DNA of 64,000 nt. Origin: an uncultured cyanobacterium (lineage in GTDB: Bacteria > Cyanobacteriota > Cyanobacteriia > Cyanobacteriales > Nostocaceae). The position numbers were made by a program, and so were the translations under genes. Location: assembly GCA_903903925.1 (NCBI GenBank), contig CAIVAU010000106.1, positions 1 to 64,000 of the forward strand, given 5' to 3'. The notes under the pieces were generated by a model. The model was not told the DNA's origin. It was given only the letters and a program-made list of their open reading frames with translations, and did not search any database. Below are positions 18,897 through 27,217 of this stretch, piece by piece (position 1 is the stretch's first letter; each line of letters starts with the position of its first letter).

Positions 18897-21800
18897 TCAG
18901 GTGCGTCCAACTAAGCTAGCAACTACTGTAGCTAATTCAGCTGGCTCAACAGGTTTAGGTAAATGGATCTGAAAACCTTCCTTGATAGCTCGCATCCGAT
19001 CCTCTGCTCTAGCATAGGCTGTCAAAGCTGCCGCAGGAAGCTTTTGCCTTTGTGCTGGGAAATGTTCTAGTAATGTCTCTTGACTTGTAGCTTCGCGTCT
19101 ACGGACTTCGCGAATCAAAGAGTAACCATCCTCGTCTGGCATTCCAATATCGCTTACCAAAACATCAGGTTTCCACTCTTGGATTGCAGAGAGTGCTTCC
19201 TGCGCTGATGCTACCGCCATCACGTCGGCTTGGCACTGTTTAAGTGTTGTCGTCAGATAGTCACGAGTATCAGCTTCGTCGTCTACAAGTAGCACCTTCA
19301 CACCTTCAAGCGAGGGGGCTAGGAGAGGAAACTTCGGTGGGGAGGTTTCCTGCGTTGAGGGATGTATCCATTGTTCTCTCTGGGGTTGGGGTCTGAGGGG
19401 GAGAGGTTCTGAAGTGACTCCCCTTATTTCCTTTTCCCCTTGTCCCTCTGTCATCTTTAAGAGTGACAATATAACTGTAAAAGTTGTCCCGTTCCCTTCA
19501 CCTGGGCTATCAACGTAGACATTACCGCCATGGAGTTCTACTAAATGACGCACGATCGCAAGTCCTAGTCCCAGTCCACCATGTGACCTTGTACTGGAAC
19601 TATCGGCTTGACGAAAGCGATCAAAGACGTAGGGGAGAAACTCAGAATTAATTCCAATGCCTGTATCACTGACTGTGATTTGGGCAAAGCTTGGGGAGTA
19701 GAGGGTGGGGGGAGCATTTCCTTGTCCCTTTTGTTCATCTACCCGTGCTAGCTTGATTTCTATTCGACCACCAGAAGGAGTAAACTTAATGGCATTGGAT
19801 AGTAAATTCCAGATCACCTGCTGCAAACGCTCTGCGTCTCCAGAAATCAGGAATTTAGGGTATGGTTGAGGATCTACAGGATCTCCCTTTGGTTGCCTAT
19901 GAGGAACAGGCGAAAATTGAACATCGATTTTCTTTGCCTCTGCGGCTAAGCGTACAGTCTCAATTGCTGCTTCTACAATCGGAACTAGATCGCAAGTACG
20001 GATGATTAGACGCAACTTGCCTCTAATCATCCGCGAGATATCCAGCAAATCTTCAATTAACTGCTTTTGCACCTTAGCATTACGCTCTATAGTTTCTATT
20101 GCTTGAGCCATTTTCTTTTCATCTAGCTTCCGAGAACGCAAAAGCTGTGCCCAACCAAGGATGGCGTTAAGAGGCGATCGCAACTCGTGGGATAATATTG
20201 CCAGAAACTCATCTTTCATGCGATTGGCTTCTCTTAACTGCTCCGTTTGCTGCTGCAAAGAAGCAATCAAGCTAGCTCGTTCCATGGCGATCGCAATCTG
20301 GTCACAAACTGCTTGCATCATCCCCACTTCATTGGCGGTAAACTTCAACCGACTGCGGCTACCAAAAGAAAGAGTGCCTAAAAGCCGCCCCTGTGCTATC
20401 AACGGGTAACAATAATAAGCCGTAATGCCCACAGAGCGAATGATCTCTGTTTTCTGGTCAGTTGATTGCTGCACATTTTCTATAGCGACTGGGCGACGCG
20501 CTACAGCAACACTACCACAAACTTGTTTTCCAAACTCCAACCATTCCATCTTGATGGCAAATTCCTCGGTAATACCGCTATAAGAAGCTAGCTGCATTAT
20601 TTGGGAGTTTTCCTTAACCAAGTAGTTGAAGTAAACGTCTAAACCAATCTGCTCTCTGAGCTTTTTAAACACACTGTCTACTAGTGCTACTGGATTCTGA
20701 CTCGATAGCAGATCGTTGGCTGTGTTAAATAGTAGCTGAAGCCTTGTGTAACCCAATGACAGCGCTTTTTCCACCCGCTTGAGATTAGTGATGTCTTGGA
20801 ATGTTAATACGCATGTAGCTGGATGACCGTGCATTGCAGGTAGGGTATCAGCAAATACTAGTAAGGATCGTGTATCATTTTGTATATGCCAATCAAGTTC
20901 AAACCCCTCAATGCGTTCGCCATGAGCTACCCGTATACCGGGAGCTTGTTCGTCTGGAATGGGATTTCCTGCCGCATCAGTAGAGTAGTAGATACGATGA
21001 TAATCTTCGACCGATTGAGCCTTGGGAAATTTGCCTCCAGCCACTTCATCAGCAGCTTTGTTGGCGAAAGTTACCCTTGCTGTTCCTGGTTCGATAAACA
21101 GCAGTGATGTTGGCATGAGGTTCAGCACTTCTTCTAGCCATTTTTGTTGATGCAGGAGTGTTTCCTCTGCTTGCTTGCGTACTTCTAGAGCCTGCTTGCG
21201 ATCGCTCAAGTCCAAAATAAATGCTGCCAACTCTTCTCTTTTTTCTCCTAACAGCGTGTAACCAATTAAAACTGGGACGCGGCTACCATCCTTGCGAACG
21301 TATTCTTTCTCATAAGGCGTGCAAGCACCGTTCGCTTTTGCTTCGGCAATGCCTTGTTCATCTAGAACTAGATACTCTGGCGGCGTGAGATCAATCCAGC
21401 TAATACCGACTGCTATATCCTCTGACGTATAGCCAATTATCCGCAGAAATTCGTCGTTTGCCTGCTTGATATTGCCTTGAATATTGGCGAAGATAATGCC
21501 AATGACATTAGCATCTACGAAACTATTCAGCTTTTCTTGCTTGATCCTCAGTGCCAGTTTTGCGTCATCACGTTCATTGCTTAGACCTTCAACTAATGCT
21601 GCATTGTGCCAAATTAAAACGCAGAAACTTACAATCAGCACGACTACAAGCAGTAATATTGCCAGCGACGACTCGTATAATCCGAGCCGTTGCCCTTGCA
21701 GAATTAACCACCCCAACATCATCGGCACTATAATCGCAGCAACTAACAAGCGACGTGCCAACAACCCTCCGTGGGTATTGCTAGTGACTACCCGCATCAA

Positions 21801-22490
21801 CCCCTGATTTGTCCGTGTTCCTAGAATACCCACACACAGTACTGAGAAAGTTGCTGCTGTATGTAATGCCATTGCTTTTGCGTGGGGAAGCATCTGGTAG
21901 AAACTTTCCACTTTATAGGCATAGCTCATCAAGGCAATTCCAGCAATCACAGCAGCTAAGAGAGCGAGAGCCTGAGCATACCAATAGCTGCGGTAAGTTT
22001 TTGGGTGACCGAGAAGCTCTATGGCTCTGCCTACAAGCATGAAGTTTAGTGCTGTGTTTAATCCCATTCGCCCTGGATAATATGTCGTTGCTGTGATTGG
22101 CAAATCACGGAATACCAGCTCGTCAACGCCAAAATTCCAACTCAACAAATATTGACTAAGTGTGATCCCACCAATGATCTGAACTGTTAATGCACACACT
22201 CTGGCAACAACTAGAGAAGCGGTGGACTTTTTCTCTCCCTCGTCCCCTCCCACTTCTCTTGAAGACAGCCATAGCGACACACCAGACAGAATGAAGCATA
22301 GAGCCGCATTTGCCTTCATGCTGATCGCGCTCAAAGAGAAAAAACTTTTTAAAAATTCGAGGTGAAGCCCCCAACCAAGTAGTACCAAGCAGCCTACTAT
22401 GATGGCGCTCACGCTCGCTACTTGTGCAACCAGTGAATGTGAAGAGATTCTATTTAAGTTTTGTTGGCGTGAGCGGTTGACGTTTAACAT
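18897..22490 (-). CDS. Large membrane hybrid histidine kinase (TM-PAS-PAS-GAF-HisKA-HATPase-REC)
   Basis: 1197 residues. About eight hydrophobic segments lie in residues 20-300. PAS 1 is at about 320-430 (VIGIIFANIQGNIKQAN), PAS 2 at about 450-575, GAF at about 595-740, a short coiled coil, then HisKA with the phosphorylated His in ILSHELRSPLNAILGW. HATPase_c has NLLSNAIKF, SDTGIGI, YVFDRFRQAD and GLGLGLAIV. A C-terminal receiver (about 1070-1190) has VLLVDDE, the acceptor Asp in VLVSDIGMPDEDG and the Lys in HLPKPV. The signal is unknown. It precedes the PAS-LuxR regulator; an HLR1-like element lies about 200 bp upstream. Confidence 0.92.
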   Translation of the reverse strand: MLNVNRSRQQNLNRISSHSLVAQVASVSAIIVGCLVLLGWGLHLEFLKSFFSLSAISMKANAALCFILSGVSLWLSSREVGGDEGEKKSTASLVVARVCALTVQIIGGITLSQYLLSWNFGVDELVFRDLPITATTYYPGRMGLNTALNFMLVGRAIELLGHPKTYRSYWYAQALALLAAVIAGIALMSYAYKVESFYQMLPHAKAMALHTAATFSVLCVGILGTRTNQGLMRVVTSNTHGGLLARRLLVAAIIVPMMLGWLILQGQRLGLYESSLAILLLVVVLIVSFCVLIWHNAALVEGLSNERDDAKLALRIKQEKLNSFVDANVIGIIFANIQGNIKQANDEFLRIIGYTSEDIAVGISWIDLTPPEYLVLDEQGIAEAKANGACTPYEKEYVRKDGSRVPVLIGYTLLGEKREELAAFILDLSDRKQALEVRKQAEETLLHQQKWLEEVLNLMPTSLLFIEPGTARVTFANKAADEVAGGKFPKAQSVEDYHRIYYSTDAAGNPIPDEQAPGIRVAHGERIEGFELDWHIQNDTRSLLVFADTLPAMHGHPATCVLTFQDITNLKRVEKALSLGYTRLQLLFNTANDLLSSQNPVALVDSVFKKLREQIGLDVYFNYLVKENSQIMQLASYSGITEEFAIKMEWLEFGKQVCGSVAVARRPVAIENVQQSTDQKTEIIRSVGITAYYCYPLIAQGRLLGTLSFGSRSRLKFTANEVGMMQAVCDQIAIAMERASLIASLQQQTEQLREANRMKDEFLAILSHELRSPLNAILGWAQLLRSRKLDEKKMAQAIETIERNAKVQKQLIEDLLDISRMIRGKLRLIIRTCDLVPIVEAAIETVRLAAEAKKIDVQFSPVPHRQPKGDPVDPQPYPKFLISGDAERLQQVIWNLLSNAIKFTPSGGRIEIKLARVDEQKGQGNAPPTLYSPSFAQITVSDTGIGINSEFLPYVFDRFRQADSSSTRSHGGLGLGLAIVRHLVELHGGNVYVDSPGEGNGTTFTVILSLLKMTEGQGEKEIRGVTSEPLPLRPQPQREQWIHPSTQETSPPKFPLLAPSLEGVKVLLVDDEADTRDYLTTTLKQCQADVMAVASAQEALSAIQEWKPDVLVSDIGMPDEDGYSLIREVRRREATSQETLLEHFPAQRQKLPAAALTAYARAEDRMRAIKEGFQIHLPKPVEPAELATVVASLVGRT

Positions 22491-22658
22491 TGTTGGATAT
22501 CTTGTAACCGCATCTGTCTAGCGTTGGTAAATTTTAATACTTCAGTTGGTTTTTATTCTTCAGTGTCTGTGTCCTTCATTTTGACTTTTTCAGCCTAATT
22601 TTAAATCTACCTTTATACATATTTTATCGTTTTAACCTAGAGTTTAGGACATAGGGAT

Positions 22659-22705
22659 GAAGTGGGTGGGCAGAAGAAAACCTAACTATGTAACAGTTTG
22701 TGAAG
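22659..22705 (-). promoter_or_regulatory. HLR1-like element, copy 2, upstream of the hybrid kinase
   Basis: On the minus strand TTCACAAA (22704-22697), two bases, GTTACATA (22694-22687): HLR1 with one mismatch. The downstream flank TTTTCTTCTGCCCACCCACTT matches the other two copies; the upstream CAGAGG flank does not. It points toward the kinase gene start at 22490. Confidence 0.55.
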
Positions 22706-22730
22706 TAGATTTACTACAATTAAATTTAAT

Positions 22731-23501
22731 TTAATAAAATAATTTAAACCGCACAAGCTGAGTTTCAATAACTTGAGGCAAGATTTGATTCAGTTCTGTA
22801 GGCTCTTGAAACTGGAGAATTTGCTTTGGTGGTAAGTCAAAGGGAATTTGCCCTGGTAAATCGAGACGCTGCATTTGTGCAAGTAAAATTTGCTCAGATC
22901 GCTTACTTTGAATAGCATAGCCAATTTCAATACAGACATTTGGACTAGGAATCAATTTAGCAGTTTCTTTGCTGTCGATTTTAGCAATGGGTGTAGCATC
23001 AGCAATAAACAGTAAACTCTTGCGGATTTTTCGTGTAATGGCACTTCCTAGTCGCAGAGGACCATCTTGAGGACGTTGTGATTCTACTATTTTTAGAGGC
23101 AGACGCGATCGCAAGTTCAGCATTTCCACACTATGCAGCAATCCCTCCCGAAGAGCATCACTTGCTGCTGCATACTCGGTTTGATAGCACAAAAAAATTG
23201 TTGGGTCTAACTGCGCTAATAATGATTGCTTGGTAAAATAAATTTCATGACTTATCAAGTCAATGTTAGCGACAAAATAGCCTCCACTACCTTCAATATA
23301 GAATTCAACATTGTCTCCTTCTAGATAGCGTCCAAACCAAGTTGACTGCTTAACTTCCTCAGTGTCTTCCAAGAAGTCTGCTCTTAAGCCTGATTTCAAT
23401 AAGCTTTTTTTACTAAGGCGAATGTCTGGCGGACGTTTTTCCACTTCTGGAATTGGCTCGTAATTTTCGATATACCATGCTCTTAGAGCAATAATGGACA
23501 T
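22731..23501 (-). CDS. TIR-like / nucleoside deoxyribosyltransferase-fold protein, possible NADase
   Basis: 256 residues, not a standard annotated family by eye. Residues 1-95 form a separate N-terminal domain (ALRAWYIENYEPIPEVE start). Residues 98-250 look like the TIR-like/nucleoside 2-deoxyribosyltransferase fold: a first strand PTIFLCYQTEY, a middle strand KSLLFIADATP, then SPNVCIEIGYAI with Glu192 at the place of the catalytic Glu, and IPFDLPPKQILQF, a motif seen in predicted nucleotide-binding TIR-like proteins. Relatives act in antiphage or NAD-degrading systems. The partner is not obvious: the neighbours are a kinase and an STRR. Function is inferred. Confidence 0.5.
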   Translation of the reverse strand: MSIIALRAWYIENYEPIPEVEKRPPDIRLSKKSLLKSGLRADFLEDTEEVKQSTWFGRYLEGDNVEFYIEGSGGYFVANIDLISHEIYFTKQSLLAQLDPTIFLCYQTEYAAASDALREGLLHSVEMLNLRSRLPLKIVESQRPQDGPLRLGSAITRKIRKSLLFIADATPIAKIDSKETAKLIPSPNVCIEIGYAIQSKRSEQILLAQMQRLDLPGQIPFDLPPKQILQFQEPTELNQILPQVIETQLVRFKLFY

Positions 23502-24052
23502 AAGATCACTTCTCTGACTTGAAAGAGGGAGCAGGGAGCAGGGAGCAGGGAGCAGGGGAAGAAAAACATTTTCAGGCTTGGCGGTGAAACTTGTTTGATT
23601 GGGACTGCCTGCAGACTATGCTGATAAGAAATATGCTGAAAACCCTTGAAGATGCAGCACTTACAGCAATTTAACCTAAATGAACCACACCCTTCATAAG
23701 GGCGTTAAGGTCGGAGTTCCCCTACGACTGTGGTCTGATTACCTGAAAATTACTGTAAGAGGGATCTTAACTCTTAACGGGCAATCGGGAATCCCAATAC
23801 TTAAAAGTACCTTGATTTGAAGCCGATACATTTGTTTTATTAATTTAATTCAACAAAGCTATAGTTTTTTGTTATGTAAACGAATCTACTGTTTCTACCG
23901 CCCTTTTGATCTACGTCAAAGTCTTGAAGAAGACCCAACAAGGGAAAAAGCGTAAAATAATAACTTTGCTCTCTAAGTAATTATTTCTCAGGTCAAGACT
24001 ACATAACTAGTGTATGCTTCTGTTTAAGTAAAGCAATAGGGAAAACCTGCTC
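23502..24052. other. Intergenic region with STRR and MITE-like element
   Basis: 550 bp. Contains a GGGAGCA heptamer array (about 23524-23557) and MITE-like copy C (23661-23759). No gene seen. Confidence 0.6.
23661..23759 (-). repeat. MITE-like palindromic element, copy C (inverted)
   Basis: Starts TTACAGCAATTTAACCTAAA and ends ACCTGAAAATTACTGTAA. It has the GAACCACA / TGTGGTCTGATTACCTGAAAA ends of copies A and B in reverse order, with a more diverged core. Confidence 0.75.
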
Positions 24053-24325
24053 GTGGATGAAAGTATCATTAGAATCTTAAAACCAATTCCAAAAGTTCAA
24101 ACACAGCCAGATGAATCTGAACTTCAACCGGGTTCGGCTCAGACTCAAGAAATTAGCAGCTTTAGGGAAGAATTACCATCTCCAGACCTAGAACCATTAA
24201 GTACCGCCGAACCAACGTTGATGAGGTTTGTTAGCACGGATTCCAGCGGTTGGAGAGTATCAGATATTTTGCGAGAAATTAGACTCGATAATTTTGAGAC
24301 GGGTGATCTAGATTCAGTAGAGTAG
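24053..24325 (+). CDS. Small acidic hypothetical protein
   Basis: 90 residues from a GTG. The first two thirds are low-complexity (Pro, Glu, Ser, Gln) and probably disordered. The C-terminal part WRVSDILREIRLDNF followed by an acidic end looks more conserved-like and could be a short interaction helix. No signal peptide, no known domain. It lies upstream of a methyltransferase gene on the same strand. Could be a spurious frame; the moderate score reflects that. Confidence 0.4.
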   Translation: MDESIIRILKPIPKVQTQPDESELQPGSAQTQEISSFREELPSPDLEPLSTAEPTLMRFVSTDSSGWRVSDILREIRLDNFETGDLDSVE

Positions 24326-24380
24326 GTATTGTCAGTACTTAAAGGAAATTATCGATGAAGCGGCGCATGGCGATCGCTCT

Positions 24381-24415
24381 GAAGTTGCGGTTCCACATGC
24401 ACCAACCGCAACTTC
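24381..24415 (+). repeat. Perfect 12-bp-stem hairpin
   Basis: GAAGTTGCGGTT, 11-base loop, AACCGCAACTTC. No T run follows, so this is not a classical terminator. It lies between the small acidic gene and the methyltransferase gene. Confidence 0.8.
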
Positions 24416-24461
24416 AATTCTGTCGTAAGTAAAAATACTGTTTTTACCACATTAAATCATT

Positions 24462-25127
24462 ATGTTTAGAGAAGAGGCTAGGTGGTTGGCAGATATGATT
24501 TATTCTCTCCAGCCAAACAGTGTATTCCCTATGCTTAATATTGGTAGTTCCAACCAGAAGTTTAGAGAATCAGAACAACCCTGGATCGATGAGCTATTAT
24601 TCAAGCCAGCTAGACAAAAGGGGTACTCGGTAATTCATACTGATATGAAATATGATCTAGGCGTTGATTTAGTAGGGGATTTATGTGATCCAGTTTTTTT
24701 ACAGAAACTTTCAGAAATTAAGATTAAATCTGTGTTGTGTTCTAACCTATTGGAACACGTAACAAATCGAGAAGAAATCTGTCAAATAATTAGCTCCATT
24801 ATCCCTAACAGTGGCTATGTCTTCGTTACAGTGCCTTATCAATATCCCTATCACCGCGATCCTATAGATACAATGTTCCGACCAAATATTGAGGAACTAA
24901 GCAACCTTTTTCCCGATTTTAAAGTCGTAAATGGAGAAATTGTCGCAGGAGGTTATTTGGTTCAGTCAACTACGACTGCACCTGTAATATATCTACTTGC
25001 AATGTTCATTAGACTTATCTTACCCGTTTACCAACCCTTGCAGTGGTTCGATTCTCTTCGATATGCTCTATGGCTTTTTAGAAATATCTTTGTTAGCTGT
25101 GTTTTGTTAGAAAAAGTTGAAAAATAA
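24462..25127 (+). CDS. SAM-dependent methyltransferase with C-terminal membrane segment
   Basis: 221 residues. Class I methyltransferase pattern: PMLNIGSSNQKF (SAM loop), VIHTDMKYDLGVDLVGDL (acidic strand 2), VLCSNLLEHVTNREEICQ (motif IV) and GYVFVTVPYQYPYHRDP. The region from about 165 to 190 (TAPVIYLLAMFIRLILPVYQ) is hydrophobic and may anchor it to the membrane. Such proteins often act in sugar, lipid or glycan modification, but no partner gene is adjacent. Substrate unknown. Confidence 0.75.
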   Translation: MFREEARWLADMIYSLQPNSVFPMLNIGSSNQKFRESEQPWIDELLFKPARQKGYSVIHTDMKYDLGVDLVGDLCDPVFLQKLSEIKIKSVLCSNLLEHVTNREEICQIISSIIPNSGYVFVTVPYQYPYHRDPIDTMFRPNIEELSNLFPDFKVVNGEIVAGGYLVQSTTTAPVIYLLAMFIRLILPVYQPLQWFDSLRYALWLFRNIFVSCVLLEKVEK

Positions 25128-25253
25128 TTCAGGAGTCAGGTCTCGTAGAGAAGCAGATCGCTCTTCGGGAATCATGAGGAGCGTAGGCTTTGCCCGCAGC
25201 AGGCATCGCTTTATGATAGAATATGGAAAATAAATTTCCATTATGTCAAAAAT

Positions 25254-25571
25254 ATGACACACTCTTCACCAGAAAGAATTGTCAGACGTGGACGAGTATT
25301 CCCGGAAATTCAGTGGACAGAAGCACAAAAAGCTCAAGATAAAGCCAGAAGACAGGCATTTTATGAGCGTTGTTGGGCGATTTTTGAGCGTTTAAAACCA
25401 GAAATCCTAGATAAATATTATGGCTGGTATATTGCCATTGAACCAGATAGTGGCGATTATTTTATTGACCAGGATCAAGAAGTAGCTAGTAAAATGGCTA
25501 GAGAAAAACACCCTCATATGATTCATTATATTTTTGGCATTAACGAAACAGGAGTTAGTGGCAGAATATGA
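25254..25571 (+). CDS. Conserved hypothetical partner of a retropepsin-like protein
   Basis: 105 residues, soluble, with a basic N-terminus (ERIVRRGRVFPEIQW), a helical centre (QAFYERCWAIFERLKPEI) and a C-terminal part YYGWYIAIEPDSGDYFIDQD. No known fold recognised. Its stop overlaps the start of the next gene in an ATGA, so the two are translationally coupled and very likely work together. The pair may be a small toxin-antitoxin-like or processing module; that is inference from the gene arrangement. It follows a dispersed intergenic repeat at 25140-25215. Confidence 0.65.
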   Translation: MTHSSPERIVRRGRVFPEIQWTEAQKAQDKARRQAFYERCWAIFERLKPEILDKYYGWYIAIEPDSGDYFIDQDQEVASKMAREKHPHMIHYIFGINETGVSGRI

Positions 25572-25936
25572 TTGAGGGTAGGTTTGGAGATAAAGGCCAA
25601 GTTTACTTTGAAATAGATTTGATTGGCGGGGATGGTTTTGGTTTTCCTGTAGAAACAATGTTAGATACAGGATTTACTGAGTTTTTAGCCATGAACAAGC
25701 AAGATATACAAAGTCTTGATTGGTCTTTTTTGCGTCAGAATAAATTGAGAACTGCTCAAGGAGAAACTGAATTTGATGTTTATAATGGTAGGGTGATAAT
25801 AGATAGTCAGGAATGGGAAATTCCTGTATTTGCTGGAGATGAAATACAGGAAATTTTACTAGGTTCTCGATGGTTAAAATTATTTATCTTAGTCGCTAAT
25901 TATAGTCAAAATAAAGTAACTTTAGAGTATATATAA
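25568..25936 (+). CDS. Retropepsin-like aspartic protease family protein
   Basis: 122 residues, the size of a single-domain retropepsin that dimerises. The active-site motif is visible as ETMLDTGFTEFLAM (DTG), and the C-terminal Ile-Leu-Leu-Gly (EILLGSRWL) matches the second conserved region of the family. In this family Asp of each monomer makes a joint active site. Possible substrate is its partner or another cellular protein. It overlaps the upstream gene by 4 bp and ends 1 bp before the inverted repeat of an IS5-type relic. Confidence 0.7.
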   Translation: MIEGRFGDKGQVYFEIDLIGGDGFGFPVETMLDTGFTEFLAMNKQDIQSLDWSFLRQNKLRTAQGETEFDVYNGRVIIDSQEWEIPVFAGDEIQEILLGSRWLKLFILVANYSQNKVTLEYI

Positions 25937-26236
25937 GAGGGTGTTTGAAAAGTTTTGCGGGGTCAAATTTTATGCCAGTCGCCTCACCATAATCCGGATC
26001 ATGGCAAGGTAAACAAACGTCTCCGATGTTTCCGGTAGAAGTTCAACGTCTGTTGACCAATCGACGACACCCCATGACCGAACCGAAAGTGCGCTCCACT
26101 ACGCAACGTTTTTTCAGCAAGACGAAGCCCTTGATTTGTTCTGCTTGCAGCACCACCAGCACAATCCAACGACAAACATCCATGACCCACAGATCGATGC
26201 TCACTAGTGCTCGCTTTTTTGCGATAATGTACTAAA
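25937..26236 (-). pseudogene. IS5-family transposase relic (3' end only) with terminal repeat
   Basis: The minus strand encodes only the transposase C-terminus: CVVERTFGSVMGCRRLVN, then a frameshift, then ELLPETSETFVYLAMIRIMV and a stop at 25970-25972. The GAGGGTGTTTGAAAAGTTT sequence at 25937-25955 matches the terminal inverted repeat of cyanobacterial IS5-type elements. The N-terminal DD region and the other end are gone. It cannot be active. Confidence 0.8.
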
Positions 26237-26266
26237 CCGCTTAATTGTACAAATCATGAAAATCTT

Positions 26267-26548
26267 ATGATTATCATTTCATCGAGCGAAACACGAGAAA
26301 ATTGGGGAGAGATACGCCGTAAGGCTCAGAGAGATGTTATTGAGGTGCAATCACATGGCAAGCCTGATGTGTACATTCTAAGTCCTGAAATATTTGAGGA
26401 ATATCAGAGGCTTAAATATGAATCTCTCAAAAATAAGCTTGAAAAGGGTAGGTCGGAGGCTGAACAGGGTCATTTTTCCGATGCGACTGTGGATGACATC
26501 GTGAGAAAGGGTGACGCGCTTTATGAGCAAAGAAAATCGAATTGTTAA
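26267..26548 (+). CDS. Phd/YefM-type antitoxin
   Basis: 93 residues: SSSETRENWGEIRRKAQRD, VEVQSHGKPDVYILSPEIFEEY are the DNA-binding Phd/YefM fold, and the C-terminal part (KGRSEAEQGHFSDATVDD) is the toxin-binding helix. The toxin gene overlaps its end by 26 bp. An IS5 relic lies just upstream, so this module has a transfer-like setting. Confidence 0.88.
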   Translation: MIIISSSETRENWGEIRRKAQRDVIEVQSHGKPDVYILSPEIFEEYQRLKYESLKNKLEKGRSEAEQGHFSDATVDDIVRKGDALYEQRKSNC

Positions 26549-26849
26549 GCTTACCCTACAAGCCGAAGAGGATCTTCAAGAAATATACGTGTATGGCAGA
26601 GAAACTTGGGGGAAGGAGAGAGTAGAACTATTCATTACTGTCTTGTATGATCGCTTCCAATTCCTTTGTGATAATCCTGAAATAGGGCGAAAGCGGGAAG
26701 AATTTTATTCAGGGTGTCGTAGTTGGGTATTCGAGGGCTATGTCATTTTCTATCAACTGAAAGACGCATACATTGAAGTCATAGGTGTTGTTCACGGGAG
26801 TAAGGATATCAACCGTTACTTTAAAGGTGAAGGGGAGTGTGGGAGTTAA
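26523..26849 (+). CDS. ParE/RelE-type toxin
   Basis: 108 residues from the ATG at 26523; a GTG at 26511 would add four. RelE/ParE fold: VKLTLQAEEDLQEIYVYGRE, then FQFLCDNPEIGRKREEF and WVFEGYVIFYQLKDAYIEVI, with a HGSKDI motif. ParE types poison gyrase; RelE types cleave mRNA, and which applies is not determinable here. It overlaps the Phd-type antitoxin gene and is translated with it. Confidence 0.88.
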   Translation: MSKENRIVKLTLQAEEDLQEIYVYGRETWGKERVELFITVLYDRFQFLCDNPEIGRKREEFYSGCRSWVFEGYVIFYQLKDAYIEVIGVVHGSKDINRYFKGEGECGS

Positions 26850-26949
26850 AGAAGACATTTCTCCCCGTTCTCCCCACACTCCCCCCTCTTCCCATTCGGG
26901 GGTTACTTGGTTGAAAATAGGTTGGATGTGTTTTAAATAATTCAACTTT

Positions 26950-27204
26950 ATGTCTAGAACTCCCAATGAATACGCAGTATATCTACTTATGGAAAGTGGT
27001 CACCGGGAAGAAGTGCGTTTTCCGACAATTCAAGATTTTCAGAAGTGGTATAGCGGTGAACTAACCCCAAAGTCGGCTTCTAATGACTTTATCAACGTCC
27101 CTCTCAAGAATATTCAAGGTGAGTATATGGTGGTTCGTCCTTCTCGAATCGTGGCAATTCGGGTAGAACCAATTTTTAGTTCTAGTGTAGAAAGATTTAC
27201 ATAG
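26950..27204 (+). CDS. Small conserved hypothetical protein upstream of mltA
   Basis: 84 residues, soluble. NEYAVYLLMESGHREEVRFPTIQ, FQKWYSGEL, PLKNIQGEYMVVRPSRIVAIRVEP show a compact beta-rich fold, not one I can name. It ends 13 bp before the mltA start, so the two may be co-transcribed. The ORF between two TA-rich regions appears real from its ordinary amino acid composition. Confidence 0.55.
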   Translation: MSRTPNEYAVYLLMESGHREEVRFPTIQDFQKWYSGELTPKSASNDFINVPLKNIQGEYMVVRPSRIVAIRVEPIFSSSVERFT

Positions 27205-27217
27205 CTTTACATAATTT

